Assembly (NCBI GenBank): GCA_021323815.1
Contig: JAJPKG010000213.1
Span: 1 to 7,913, forward strand
From: Pseudomonadota bacterium
GTDB lineage: Bacteria; Chloroflexota; Ktedonobacteria; Ktedonobacterales; JACDGC01
DNA: 7,913 nucleotides
Direction of reading: 5' to 3'
The notes under the pieces were generated by a model that did no database searches, was not told where the DNA came from, and was given only the letters and a program-made list of their open reading frames with translations. How positions within the stretch are numbered: position 1 is the stretch's first letter; each line of letters begins with the position of its first letter. This document shows, piece after piece, positions 1-5,580 of the stretch. The position numbers were made by a program, and so were the translations under genes.

Positions 1-2
1 CG

Positions 3-224
3 GCCCTCGCCGCCTATCTCATCGTCGCCGTCACCATCAACGCCGCCATGTCGGGAGCCGATCTGTGGTCGCTGGTGATCGCCCTGCGCCAGCCGGCACA
101 GGCCGCCGTCTTCGTTGACCGGCATCCCGGCTTCATCGCCTACGCCATCACCGCGCCCAGGCCGGTGAAAAAGACCGTCACCAGACCGAACGGTGTGAAA
201 AATGGGAAACAGCCGAAGAAATAA
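3..224 (+). CDS. C-terminal fragment of an unrecognised, partly hydrophobic protein (5' end outside window)
   Basis: An open frame enters from the left edge and stops at the TAA at 222-224, giving 73 visible residues. Its codons favour G or C at the third position, like the genes downstream, and the other two forward frames are soon closed. The first 15 or so residues (Ala-Leu-Ala-Ala-Tyr-Leu-Ile-Val-Ala-Val) are hydrophobic and could be the last part of a membrane helix. The final 20 residues are basic (several Lys and Arg), which would fit a cytoplasmic tail under the positive-inside rule. I do not recognise the family, and too little is visible to assign a function. That it is a real gene is likely but not certain. 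Confidence 0.55.
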   Translation, partial: ALAAYLIVAVTINAAMSGADLWSLVIALRQPAQAAVFVDRHPGFIAYAITAPRPVKKTVTRPNGVKNGKQPKK

Positions 225-232
225 CGGCGGGT

Positions 233-261
233 TTGGCCGGTGAAACCAACAAGGCTATGGC
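233..261 (+). promoter_or_regulatory. Weak sigma-70-like promoter candidate before the small membrane protein
   Basis: TTGGCC (233-238) and TATGGC (256-261) are spaced 17 bases apart. Only the first halves of the -35 and -10 hexamers fit the consensus. A 5-bp dyad, GGCAT-T-ATGCC (259-269), overlaps the -10 position. The same TTGGCC-17-TATG arrangement occurs before the kinase gene. Weak evidence alone. Confidence 0.2.
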
Positions 262-318
262 ATTATGCCTGATGCTGAGATGAGGCAACGCGATCCCCAA
301 ACGCGATAGGTGCAGACG

Positions 319-840
319 ATGACCATGCTGACCAAACATCCTGCGATGAGCCTTTCGCCCCGGCTACGCCGCCAGGCTGCGCAATTCTTCTCGCCCCCTG
401 CCGCCGCAGCCGGAGCAGTGGCCGCGCTCGCCTATGCCGCTGAGATGTATGCCGACATCACCCTCAGCGGCTATCGCTTCGACGACGTGCAACTGGTGGA
501 ATCTGCCGTTCGCGGCAAAACCGCCCGCGTCCCCTGGTTGGGCATGGCCGTTCATCTGGCCAACGGAGCGGGTCTGGGCCTGCTCTATAACGCGCTCGCT
601 CGCCCGCTGTTGCCTGGGCCTGGCTGGGCGCGGGGGACCCTCTTCGGGTTAGGCTTTTTGGCTGCCGTCTGGCCCCTTACTCCGCTGGTGGATCGCGCGC
701 ACCCGTTGATTCGCAGGGGAGACATGCCCCGCCTCTTCGCGCTCACACCGTTCGCGCAAAACCTGGCGCGGCACCTCGTCTTTGGCGCGACGTTCGGTGC
801 GCTTTGCGCGAGCTGGGACCGTCACCAGGACGAAATGTGA
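319..840 (+). CDS. Small predicted four-helix membrane protein, function unknown
   Basis: This encodes 173 residues from ATG 319. AGGTG at 307-311 lies 7 bases upstream and supports this ATG over an in-frame GTG at 310, which has no Shine-Dalgarno site. Four hydrophobic stretches are visible, at roughly residues 27-45, 73-94, 106-124 and 149-166. They are separated by short loops containing Arg and Asp, consistent with a compact integral membrane protein. Between the first two is a polar segment of about 25 residues (Asp-Ile-Thr-Leu-Ser-Gly-Tyr-Arg-Phe-Asp-Asp). No signal peptide, enzyme motif or metal-binding cluster was seen. The overall look resembles small conserved membrane proteins of Chloroflexota and Actinobacteria, but I cannot name the family. 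It stands 94 bases from both neighbours and is probably transcribed alone. Confidence 0.75.
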   Translation: MTMLTKHPAMSLSPRLRRQAAQFFSPPAAAAGAVAALAYAAEMYADITLSGYRFDDVQLVESAVRGKTARVPWLGMAVHLANGAGLGLLYNALARPLLPGPGWARGTLFGLGFLAAVWPLTPLVDRAHPLIRRGDMPRLFALTPFAQNLARHLVFGATFGALCASWDRHQDEM

Positions 841-854
841 GCGCTCGGTGACAG

Positions 855-883
855 TTGGCCGTTTTCTTCGTTTCATCTATGTG
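855..883 (+). promoter_or_regulatory. Weak sigma-70-like promoter candidate before the kinase gene
   Basis: TTGGCC (855-860) is followed after 17 bases by TATGTG (878-883), in the short gap after the membrane protein gene. It matches the arrangement at 233-261. Conservation of the pair is the only reason to list it; each hexamer alone is a poor consensus match. Confidence 0.22.
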
Positions 884-933
884 GGCATCTCGCACGCATC
901 ATTCGGCAGGCGCGGAATATTCAGGAGTTCGTG

Positions 934-1968
934 ATGGAGAGCATCGAAGGCCGCCAGATCGGGCAATATATCATCGAACGTGAGATCGGGCGCGGCTCTA
1001 TGGGAGCGGTCTATCGCGCGCACCACGTCAACAATCCTGCTCAGCCGGTCGCCATCAAGATTCTGTTGGCGGCGCTGGCCACGGATAATTCGTTCATCAC
1101 GCGCTTCACCCGCGAGACCGAGGCGTTGCGCGCCATGCGCCATCCCCACATCATTCGCATTCTCGACGCCGGCCAGGATGGTGCCATGCTCTATTACGTC
1201 ATGGAATATATCAACGGCACCACCGTCGGCTCGCTCTTGAAGCAGCGCCAGCGCATCCCGGTGGCGCAGAGCGTCGAGATCGGCGCGCAGGTGGCCGACG
1301 CGCTGGACTATGTTCATAACGTCGGCCATCTCATTCACCGCGACATCAAACCCGACAACATCATGGTGGACCGCTGGGTGACGGCGAAGGTGCTGGATTT
1401 CGGCTTGGCGCGCATCGACGGGGCCTACACCATCACCCGCGCCGGCATGGTCGTCGGCAGTTTATATTACGTTCCGGCAGAACATTTGCGGGGTGAAAAG
1501 ATCGACGGGCGCGCCGATATCTATGCCTTAGGCGTCAGCCTCTATGAGATGATGACCGGCGAGCGGCCTTTTCGGGGCAAAACGCTGCAAGAGATGAGCA
1601 AGGCCATCGCGGCGGGGAACCCCGTGCCGCCCAGTTTGCTGGAACCCGACATTCCCATTGAACTGGAAGCCATCATCCTCAAGGCACTGGCGCGCAAGCG
1701 CGATGACCGCTATGCGCGGGCGGGGGAGTTGCGCGACGCGCTGCGCGAGTTGCAGCAGAGCGGCAAGCTGCTTGGCGGCGGGGGCAGTGGAGAAGAGCCG
1801 CCGACCCAGCAACTCACGTCGTTCCAGGGCCTGAATGATGCCCCTGGGGGATATCAGGCCGCGCCGCCACCGCTGGATCCCAACGCGCCCAGGCTGCCGC
1901 GCTTCGTGCGAGCACCCGACCCGAACGATCATCACGGCCAGCCGCCGCTTACGCGCCCCAATCGGTGA
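934..1968 (+). CDS. Hanks-type (PknB-like) serine/threonine protein kinase, soluble
   Basis: This 344-residue protein transfers phosphate from ATP to Ser/Thr of target proteins. ATG 934 is chosen because AGGAG (923-927) lies 6 bases upstream; the in-frame GTG at 931 would leave only 3. The kinase domain spans about residues 12-270. Visible motifs are the glycine loop Gly-Arg-Gly-Ser-Met-Gly (19-24), Lys42 in Val-Ala-Ile-Lys, a likely helix-C Glu61, His-Arg-Asp-Ile-Lys-Pro-Asp-Asn (135-142) with catalytic Asp137, Asp-Phe-Gly (155-157) and Asp-Ile-Tyr-Ala-Leu-Gly (195-200). All residues needed for catalysis are present. The usual Ala-Pro-Glu of the activation segment reads Pro-Ala-Glu (181-183), so the glutamate is kept. 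His-Arg-Asp marks an RD kinase, normally activated by loop phosphorylation. The last 70 residues are Pro/Gly-rich and probably disordered. No transmembrane segment or PASTA repeat follows, so it should be cytosolic. Targets are unknown. Confidence 0.96.
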   Translation: MESIEGRQIGQYIIEREIGRGSMGAVYRAHHVNNPAQPVAIKILLAALATDNSFITRFTRETEALRAMRHPHIIRILDAGQDGAMLYYVMEYINGTTVGSLLKQRQRIPVAQSVEIGAQVADALDYVHNVGHLIHRDIKPDNIMVDRWVTAKVLDFGLARIDGAYTITRAGMVVGSLYYVPAEHLRGEKIDGRADIYALGVSLYEMMTGERPFRGKTLQEMSKAIAAGNPVPPSLLEPDIPIELEAIILKALARKRDDRYARAGELRDALRELQQSGKLLGGGGSGEEPPTQQLTSFQGLNDAPGGYQAAPPPLDPNAPRLPRFVRAPDPNDHHGQPPLTRPNR

Positions 1969-2005
1969 TCCCCGCCGTCAGCCCGGAGGGGTGCATCTTT
2001 TCGAG

Positions 2006-2059
2006 CCGGGGCACATGATGCGATCACTCAGCGTCCCCGGCAGACGCGCGATGTGCCGG
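2006..2059 (+). other. Possible nested stem-loop in the leader of the thymidylate-kinase-like pair
   Basis: GGCACAT (2010-2016) pairs with ATGTGCC (2051-2057), and CC at 2006-2007 can add GG at 2058-2059 across a two-base bulge. Inside, GCGTC (2031-2035) pairs with GACGC (2043-2047) around a 7-base loop. The element ends 25 bases before the first ATG at 2085. It could be a leader RNA structure or part of the kinase gene's termination region, but no T-run follows. It was found by eye in GC-rich sequence, so chance is a real alternative. Confidence 0.3.
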
Positions 2060-2084
2060 CTATCTTGAGAGCGGACCGATTCCC

Positions 2085-2810
2085 ATGATGCAACGCTATT
2101 CCGAACATCAATTCCCTGGTCGCCTGTTCGTGGTGGAAGGCGTCGATGGCTCCGGCAAAAGCACGCAGATCGATCTGTTGCGGCGCTGGCTGGTGAGCGA
2201 GGGGTACACCGTCTTTTTCAGCGAATGGAATTCGTCACCGCTGGTGAAACAGACCACCAGTCGCGGCAAAAAGAAGCATTTGCTCACGCCCACCACCTTC
2301 AGCCTCATCCACGCCACCGATTTCGCCGACCGCACCGAACGGCAGATCATCCCGCCGTTAAAGGCAGGGGCCATTGTGCTGGCCGATCGCTACATCTACA
2401 CCGCCTTTGCCCGCGACGTGGCGCGCGGCGTGCCACCCGACTGGGTGCGCAACCTCTATGACTTCGCCGTCAAGCCCACCGTCGCGTTCTATTTCCGCGT
2501 CCCACTGGATGTCGCCATTGGGCGCATCCTGGGTGGTCGCGCCGAACTCAAATATTACGAGGCCGGGATGGATCTGGGCCTGTCGAATGACATCCGCGAG
2601 AGCTTCCGCCTCTTCCAGGGTGAGATCATGAAGCAATATGACAGCATGGTAGATGAATTTGGCCTGACGGTCATGGATGCCATGCGCCCCATCCACGAAC
2701 AGCAGCACTGCATGCGCGAGATCGTCAAACCCTTCCTCGAGGGTATTCACAAGCATGAGGAAGCGCGACGGCAAACCCCGGCCAGCAAAGCGAAGGAGCA
2801 AATTCGATGA
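2085..2810 (+). CDS. Thymidylate-kinase-like nucleoside monophosphate kinase, first tandem copy (intact Walker A)
   Basis: The 241-residue product belongs to the thymidylate kinase (P-loop NMP kinase) family, whose standard reaction is dTMP plus ATP to dTDP. Visible features are the Walker A Gly-Val-Asp-Gly-Ser-Gly-Lys-Ser-Thr (residues 19-27, Lys25), Ala-Thr-Asp-Phe-Ala-Asp-Arg (77-83) and Asp-Arg-Tyr (101-103), with a TMK-like C-terminal half. Length is slightly above the usual 205-215 residues, with a basic, polar C-terminal extension. The Arg-Glu-Pro-Gly-Gly motif normal after strand 2 is absent; that region reads Ser-Glu-Trp-Asn-Ser-Ser-Pro (46-52). The substrate may therefore not be dTMP, and I do not assign tmk. 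ATG 2085 or ATG 2088 could be the start; the Shine-Dalgarno signal is weak (GAGAGCGGA, 2067-2074). The gene overlaps the next by 4 bases, so the two are translated together. The protein should be cytosolic. Confidence 0.88.
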   Translation: MMQRYSEHQFPGRLFVVEGVDGSGKSTQIDLLRRWLVSEGYTVFFSEWNSSPLVKQTTSRGKKKHLLTPTTFSLIHATDFADRTERQIIPPLKAGAIVLADRYIYTAFARDVARGVPPDWVRNLYDFAVKPTVAFYFRVPLDVAIGRILGGRAELKYYEAGMDLGLSNDIRESFRLFQGEIMKQYDSMVDEFGLTVMDAMRPIHEQQHCMREIVKPFLEGIHKHEEARRQTPASKAKEQIR

Positions 2811-3499
2811 CCAGACTCGCGTTTTATGGCCGCAACACGCTGGCGCTTTCGGAGGGTGACGAATCGCTGCTGGGTCGGCTGTTTGTCATCGAAGGCACCG
2901 ATGGCGTAGGCCGTTCCACGCAGATCGCGCTGCTGAAATCGTGGCTGGAAAGCGCGGGCTTCGCGGTGGTGGATACCGGGCTGCGTCGCTCGCCGCTGGT
3001 GGGCAAGGGCATCGACGCGGCCAAAGAGGGCCACACGATGGGGCCGCTCACCATGAATCTGTTTTACGCTACCGACTTCGCCGACCGGCTGGAAAATCTG
3101 ATCCTGCCGGCCTTGCGCGCCGGCTTCATTGTGCTGACCGACCGCTACATCTATTCGCTGATCGCCCGCGCAGTGGTGCGCGGCGCGAACCCGCAATGGA
3201 TCGAGGACGTGTATGGGCTGGCGCTGGTGCCGGACGCTGTCTTTTACATGAAGGTCAGCATCGACACGCTGGTGCAGCGCATTGTTCCGCGCGGCTTCGA
3301 CTATTGGGAAGCCGGCATGGACCTGCACCTGGGCGAAGATCTCTATGACAGCTTCATCGCCTATCAGACGCGCATCCTCATGCAGTTTGACCAGATGGCG
3401 GAAAAATATCACTTCCGCGTCATCGACGCCTCGCGCCCCATCCCCCAGGTCTATGCCGACCTGCAAAAGCGCATCGCCCCCCTGCTGCCCAAAGCATGA
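2807..3499 (+). CDS. Thymidylate-kinase-like protein, second tandem copy with Arg in place of the Walker A Lys
   Basis: This 230-residue paralogue starts inside the stop codon of its partner (ATGA, 2807-2810), with AAGGAG at 2793-2798 giving ideal spacing of 8. The two proteins align along most of their length, sharing Gly-Arg-Leu-Phe-Val, Ser-Pro-Leu-Val, Ala-Thr-Asp-Phe-Ala-Asp-Arg, Ile-Val-Leu-x-Asp-Arg-Tyr-Ile-Tyr and Glu-Ala-Gly-Met-Asp-Leu. The Walker A reads Gly-Thr-Asp-Gly-Val-Gly-Arg-Ser-Thr (30-38): Arg36 replaces the lysine that contacts the ATP phosphates. The Arg codon is CGT, more than one base from either Lys codon, so a single read error is unlikely. Asp-Arg-Tyr is kept (112-114), and the TMK Arg-Glu-Pro-Gly-Gly motif is absent here too. 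It may be a weak or inactive kinase that pairs with the first copy, since TMK enzymes work as dimers; this is inference. The open frame is intact with normal codon use, which argues against decay. Confidence 0.87.
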   Translation: MTRLAFYGRNTLALSEGDESLLGRLFVIEGTDGVGRSTQIALLKSWLESAGFAVVDTGLRRSPLVGKGIDAAKEGHTMGPLTMNLFYATDFADRLENLILPALRAGFIVLTDRYIYSLIARAVVRGANPQWIEDVYGLALVPDAVFYMKVSIDTLVQRIVPRGFDYWEAGMDLHLGEDLYDSFIAYQTRILMQFDQMAEKYHFRVIDASRPIPQVYADLQKRIAPLLPKA

Positions 3500-3517
3500 G
3501 TGGGCCTCACCCCCTAA

Positions 3518-3543
3518 CCCCTCTCCATTGAGATGGAGAGGGG
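3518..3543 (+). repeat. Perfect 11-bp hairpin in a C-rich/G-rich interspersed repeat, copy A
   Basis: CCCCTCTCCAT (3518-3528) and ATGGAGAGGGG (3533-3543) form a perfect 11-bp stem with a TGAG loop. A C-rich lead-in (about 3505-3517) precedes it. This kind of sequence recurs between genes in many Chloroflexota and cyanobacterial genomes. It lies 18 bases after the second kinase-like gene and could stop transcription or protect the mRNA 3' end, although no T-run follows. A related hairpin of the same stem and loop size lies at 7545-7570. Confidence 0.7.
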
Positions 3544-3585
3544 CATGAAACTGACATTGTGCATAAACCGCCCGCCGCTGTTTTG

Positions 3586-3594
3586 TGCTACACT
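3586..3594 (+). promoter_or_regulatory. Extended -10 promoter candidate for gatB
   Basis: TGCTACACT is a TG-N extended -10 element, with TACACT matching four of six consensus positions. No good -35 lies 16-18 bases upstream, as is usual for extended -10 promoters. Transcription would start near 3601, giving a leader of about 40 bases. The same TGCTA core precedes the last gene in the window. Confidence 0.4.
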
Positions 3595-3642
3595 GAGGAT
3601 ATGCGATGATTCGCCTCATTGAGATTCAAGAAGGATTCAGCC

Positions 3643-5145
3643 ATGACCGCGACCACCAAAGCGCCGGCAGAAACGGATTACGAGATCGTCATCGGGTTAG
3701 AGGTGCACACGCAACTGCTGACCCAGAGCAAAATGTTTTGCCCCTGCGACGCGCATTATGCCGACGACGCGCCAAACTCGCACGTGTGCATGGTGTGCAT
3801 GGGCATGCCCGGCGTGCTGCCCGTCATCAATCAGCGCGCCGTCGAATATACCATCATGACCGGCCTGGCGCTGCACTGCGAGATCCCCGAACTCTCGAAG
3901 TTCGACCGCAAGAACTATTTCTATCCCGACCTGCCCAAAGGCTATCAAATCTCGCAATATGACCTGCCGTTCTGTCGCAACGGCTGGCTTGAGATTCCGG
4001 TGGACGGCAGCGTCAAGCGCATTGGCATCACCCGCGCCCACCTGGAAGAAGACACGGGGCGCCTGCTGCACCGCACCGATCCCGCCACCGGCGAAGCCTA
4101 TTCGCTGGTGGACCTCAACCGCGCCGGCATTCCGCTGCTGGAGATTGTCAGCGAGCCGGATATGCGGTCGCCGGAAGAGGCGCGGCTCTATATGCAAAAA
4201 CTGCGCTCGATTCTGGTCTATCTTGGCGTGTCGTCGGGGCGCATGGAAGAAGGCAGCCTACGCTGCGATGCCAACATCTCGGTGCGCCCGCGCGGCCAGA
4301 AAGAATTTGGCACCAAGACCGAGATCAAGAACATGAACTCGTTCCGCTCCGTGCAGCGCGCCCTGGAATATGAAGCCGAGCGGCAGATTCAGGTGTTGCG
4401 CGAGGGCGGGCGCATCGTGCAAGAGACGCGCGGCTGGGTGGAAGCGAAGGGCGTCACCGTCAGCCAGCGCACCAAAGAAGAAGCGAATGACTATCGCTAC
4501 TTCCCTGAACCCGACTTGCCCCCGGTGGTCCTCTCGCGCGCCTGGATCGACGAGATCCGCGCCAAGATGCCCGAACTGCCCGACGCCAAGCGCGCCCGCT
4601 TCATGAGCGAATATGGCCTATCGGAGTATGACGCAACGGTGCTGACCGACGAACGCGCGGTGGCAGATTATTTCGAGGCGACGGTGCGCGACGTGACGAA
4701 GGGCGATCTCGCCAGTCGCGCCAAGAGCGCCGCGAACTGGATCACCGGCGACCTGGCGCGCCTGCTGAACGCGGCGGGCAGCGACATCACCCAGTGCAAG
4801 ATCACCCCCGCCGGTCTCGCCGGCCTCATCAACGCGCTAGACTCCGGCACGATCTCCGGCAAACAAGCGAAAGACATCCTGGAACGCGCCTTCGCCAGCG
4901 GCGATCAGCCGACGGAGATCATCCAGCGCGAGGGCATTGCGCAGGTGAGCGACGCAGGCACTCTGGAAGCCGTCGCCAACCAGGTCATCGCCGCCAACCC
5001 GAAAGCGGTGGAAGACTATCGCAAAGGCAAAGCCGCCGCCGTGCAATTCCTCATCGGCCAGGTGATGCGCCAGACCAAAGGCAGCGCCAAACCCGACGTG
5101 ATTCAGCCCATTCTGGTGCGCCTGCTGGATGCGCTGAAGGAGTGA
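3643..5145 (+). CDS. gatB: Aspartyl/glutamyl-tRNA amidotransferase subunit B
   Basis: GatB is the kinase and tRNA-binding subunit of the GatCAB complex. It phosphorylates Glu on misacylated tRNA-Gln (or Asp on tRNA-Asn) so that ammonia from GatA can amidate it. The 500-residue length is normal. Seen here: Tyr-Glu-Ile-Val-Ile-Gly-Leu-Glu-Val-His (13-22), the family signature Asn-Arg-Ala-Gly-Ile-Pro-Leu-Leu-Glu-Ile-Val-Ser-Glu-Pro-Asp, and a C-terminal YqeY-like helical domain ending in Gly-Gln-Val-Met-Arg-Gln-Thr-Lys-Gly. Cys33, Cys35, Cys49 and Cys52 form a CxC/CxxC set that probably binds zinc, as in many GatB proteins. ATG 3643 is chosen because AGAAGGA (3629-3635) sits 7 bases upstream; an in-frame TTG at 3619 has no support. 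gatA and gatC are not in the window. It likely has its own promoter (3586-3594). Its presence suggests the organism makes Gln-tRNA and/or Asn-tRNA by the indirect route. Confidence 0.98.
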   Translation: MTATTKAPAETDYEIVIGLEVHTQLLTQSKMFCPCDAHYADDAPNSHVCMVCMGMPGVLPVINQRAVEYTIMTGLALHCEIPELSKFDRKNYFYPDLPKGYQISQYDLPFCRNGWLEIPVDGSVKRIGITRAHLEEDTGRLLHRTDPATGEAYSLVDLNRAGIPLLEIVSEPDMRSPEEARLYMQKLRSILVYLGVSSGRMEEGSLRCDANISVRPRGQKEFGTKTEIKNMNSFRSVQRALEYEAERQIQVLREGGRIVQETRGWVEAKGVTVSQRTKEEANDYRYFPEPDLPPVVLSRAWIDEIRAKMPELPDAKRARFMSEYGLSEYDATVLTDERAVADYFEATVRDVTKGDLASRAKSAANWITGDLARLLNAAGSDITQCKITPAGLAGLINALDSGTISGKQAKDILERAFASGDQPTEIIQREGIAQVSDAGTLEAVANQVIAANPKAVEDYRKGKAAAVQFLIGQVMRQTKGSAKPDVIQPILVRLLDALKE

Positions 5146-5150
5146 TCTCT

Positions 5151-5455
5151 ATGGCTGATGCTGTTCCCATCTCCCTGCAAGCTCTCGCGCCGTGGGGAGA
5201 GGATTCATCCCTTATGCGCCGGACCTCGCCGTTGAAGTCGCTTCACCCAGCCAGTTCAGGCCGGGGATGGCTAAGAAGGCGCAAGATTGGCTTGCCGCTG
5301 GAACGCAGCTGGTGTGGATTGTCTGGCCTAAAGCACAGCAGATAGATGTCTGGCGTCCCGGCCAGCCAATGCTCACCGTACAAGCGGGCGATTCGCTTGA
5401 CGGCTACACAGTGTTGCCAGGGTTTACCCACCCAGTGAAAGCTATCTTCTCATAG
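5151..5455 (+). pseudogene. Decayed Uma2-family (DUF820) PD-(D/E)XK endonuclease gene
   Basis: The frame read from GTG 5192 to the TAG at 5453-5455 gives 87 residues that match the C-terminal half of Uma2-family proteins. It has Ala-Pro-Asp-Leu-Ala-Val-Glu-Val-Ala-Ser-Pro-Ser, a following Lys-Lys, the Trp-Leu-Ala-Ala-Gly segment, and the closing Asp-Gly-Tyr-Thr-Val-Leu-Pro-Gly-Phe block. About the first 100 residues of the family are missing. An ATG at 5151 has AAGGAG (5137-5142) 8 bases upstream, straddling the gatB stop, so it looks like the original start. Its frame differs from the Uma2 frame, so an internal deletion with frameshift between about 5151 and 5200 is the simplest reading. A short protein from GTG 5192 is possible but would lack part of the nuclease core. 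Uma2 genes are often multicopy in Chloroflexota and cyanobacteria, and broken copies are expected. Confidence 0.75.
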
Positions 5456-5580
5456 GCGCGAGATGCATTCGCCGGTGCTCCACCATCATTGCAACTGCTT
5501 TTTCACGGCTCTCTTTGCTGGCCGCTCCACCTGGCATCGCACATGCATGAGATGGATGGAACGCAGCAAGGAGAGCTGGC

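Noticed and set aside
2807..3499. Second kinase-like gene as a decaying pseudogene
   Set aside because: The frame is full length, has an ideal ribosome site, keeps most family motifs and uses codons like its neighbours; only the Walker A Lys is changed.
2747..3619. Long open frame (290 codons) on the minus strand opposite the second kinase-like gene
   Set aside because: It lies opposite a well-supported + strand gene, its product has no recognisable motif, and such frames are common opposite GC-rich genes with strong third-position bias.
3619..3642. TTG start giving gatB eight more residues
   Set aside because: The ATG at 3643 has a proper Shine-Dalgarno site 7 bases upstream, and the GatB fold begins well after it.
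5171..5201. Third copy of the hairpin repeat near the Uma2 break
   Set aside because: CTCCC/GGGAG and CTCTC/GAGAG can pair only with long loops and they compete with each other, so it is too weak to call as a repeat.
4794..5345. 183-codon + frame crossing the gatB end and the Uma2 remnant
   Set aside because: Its first two thirds are an Arg-rich out-of-frame reading of gatB. Only the part from ATG 5151 matters, as the likely original start of the broken Uma2 gene.
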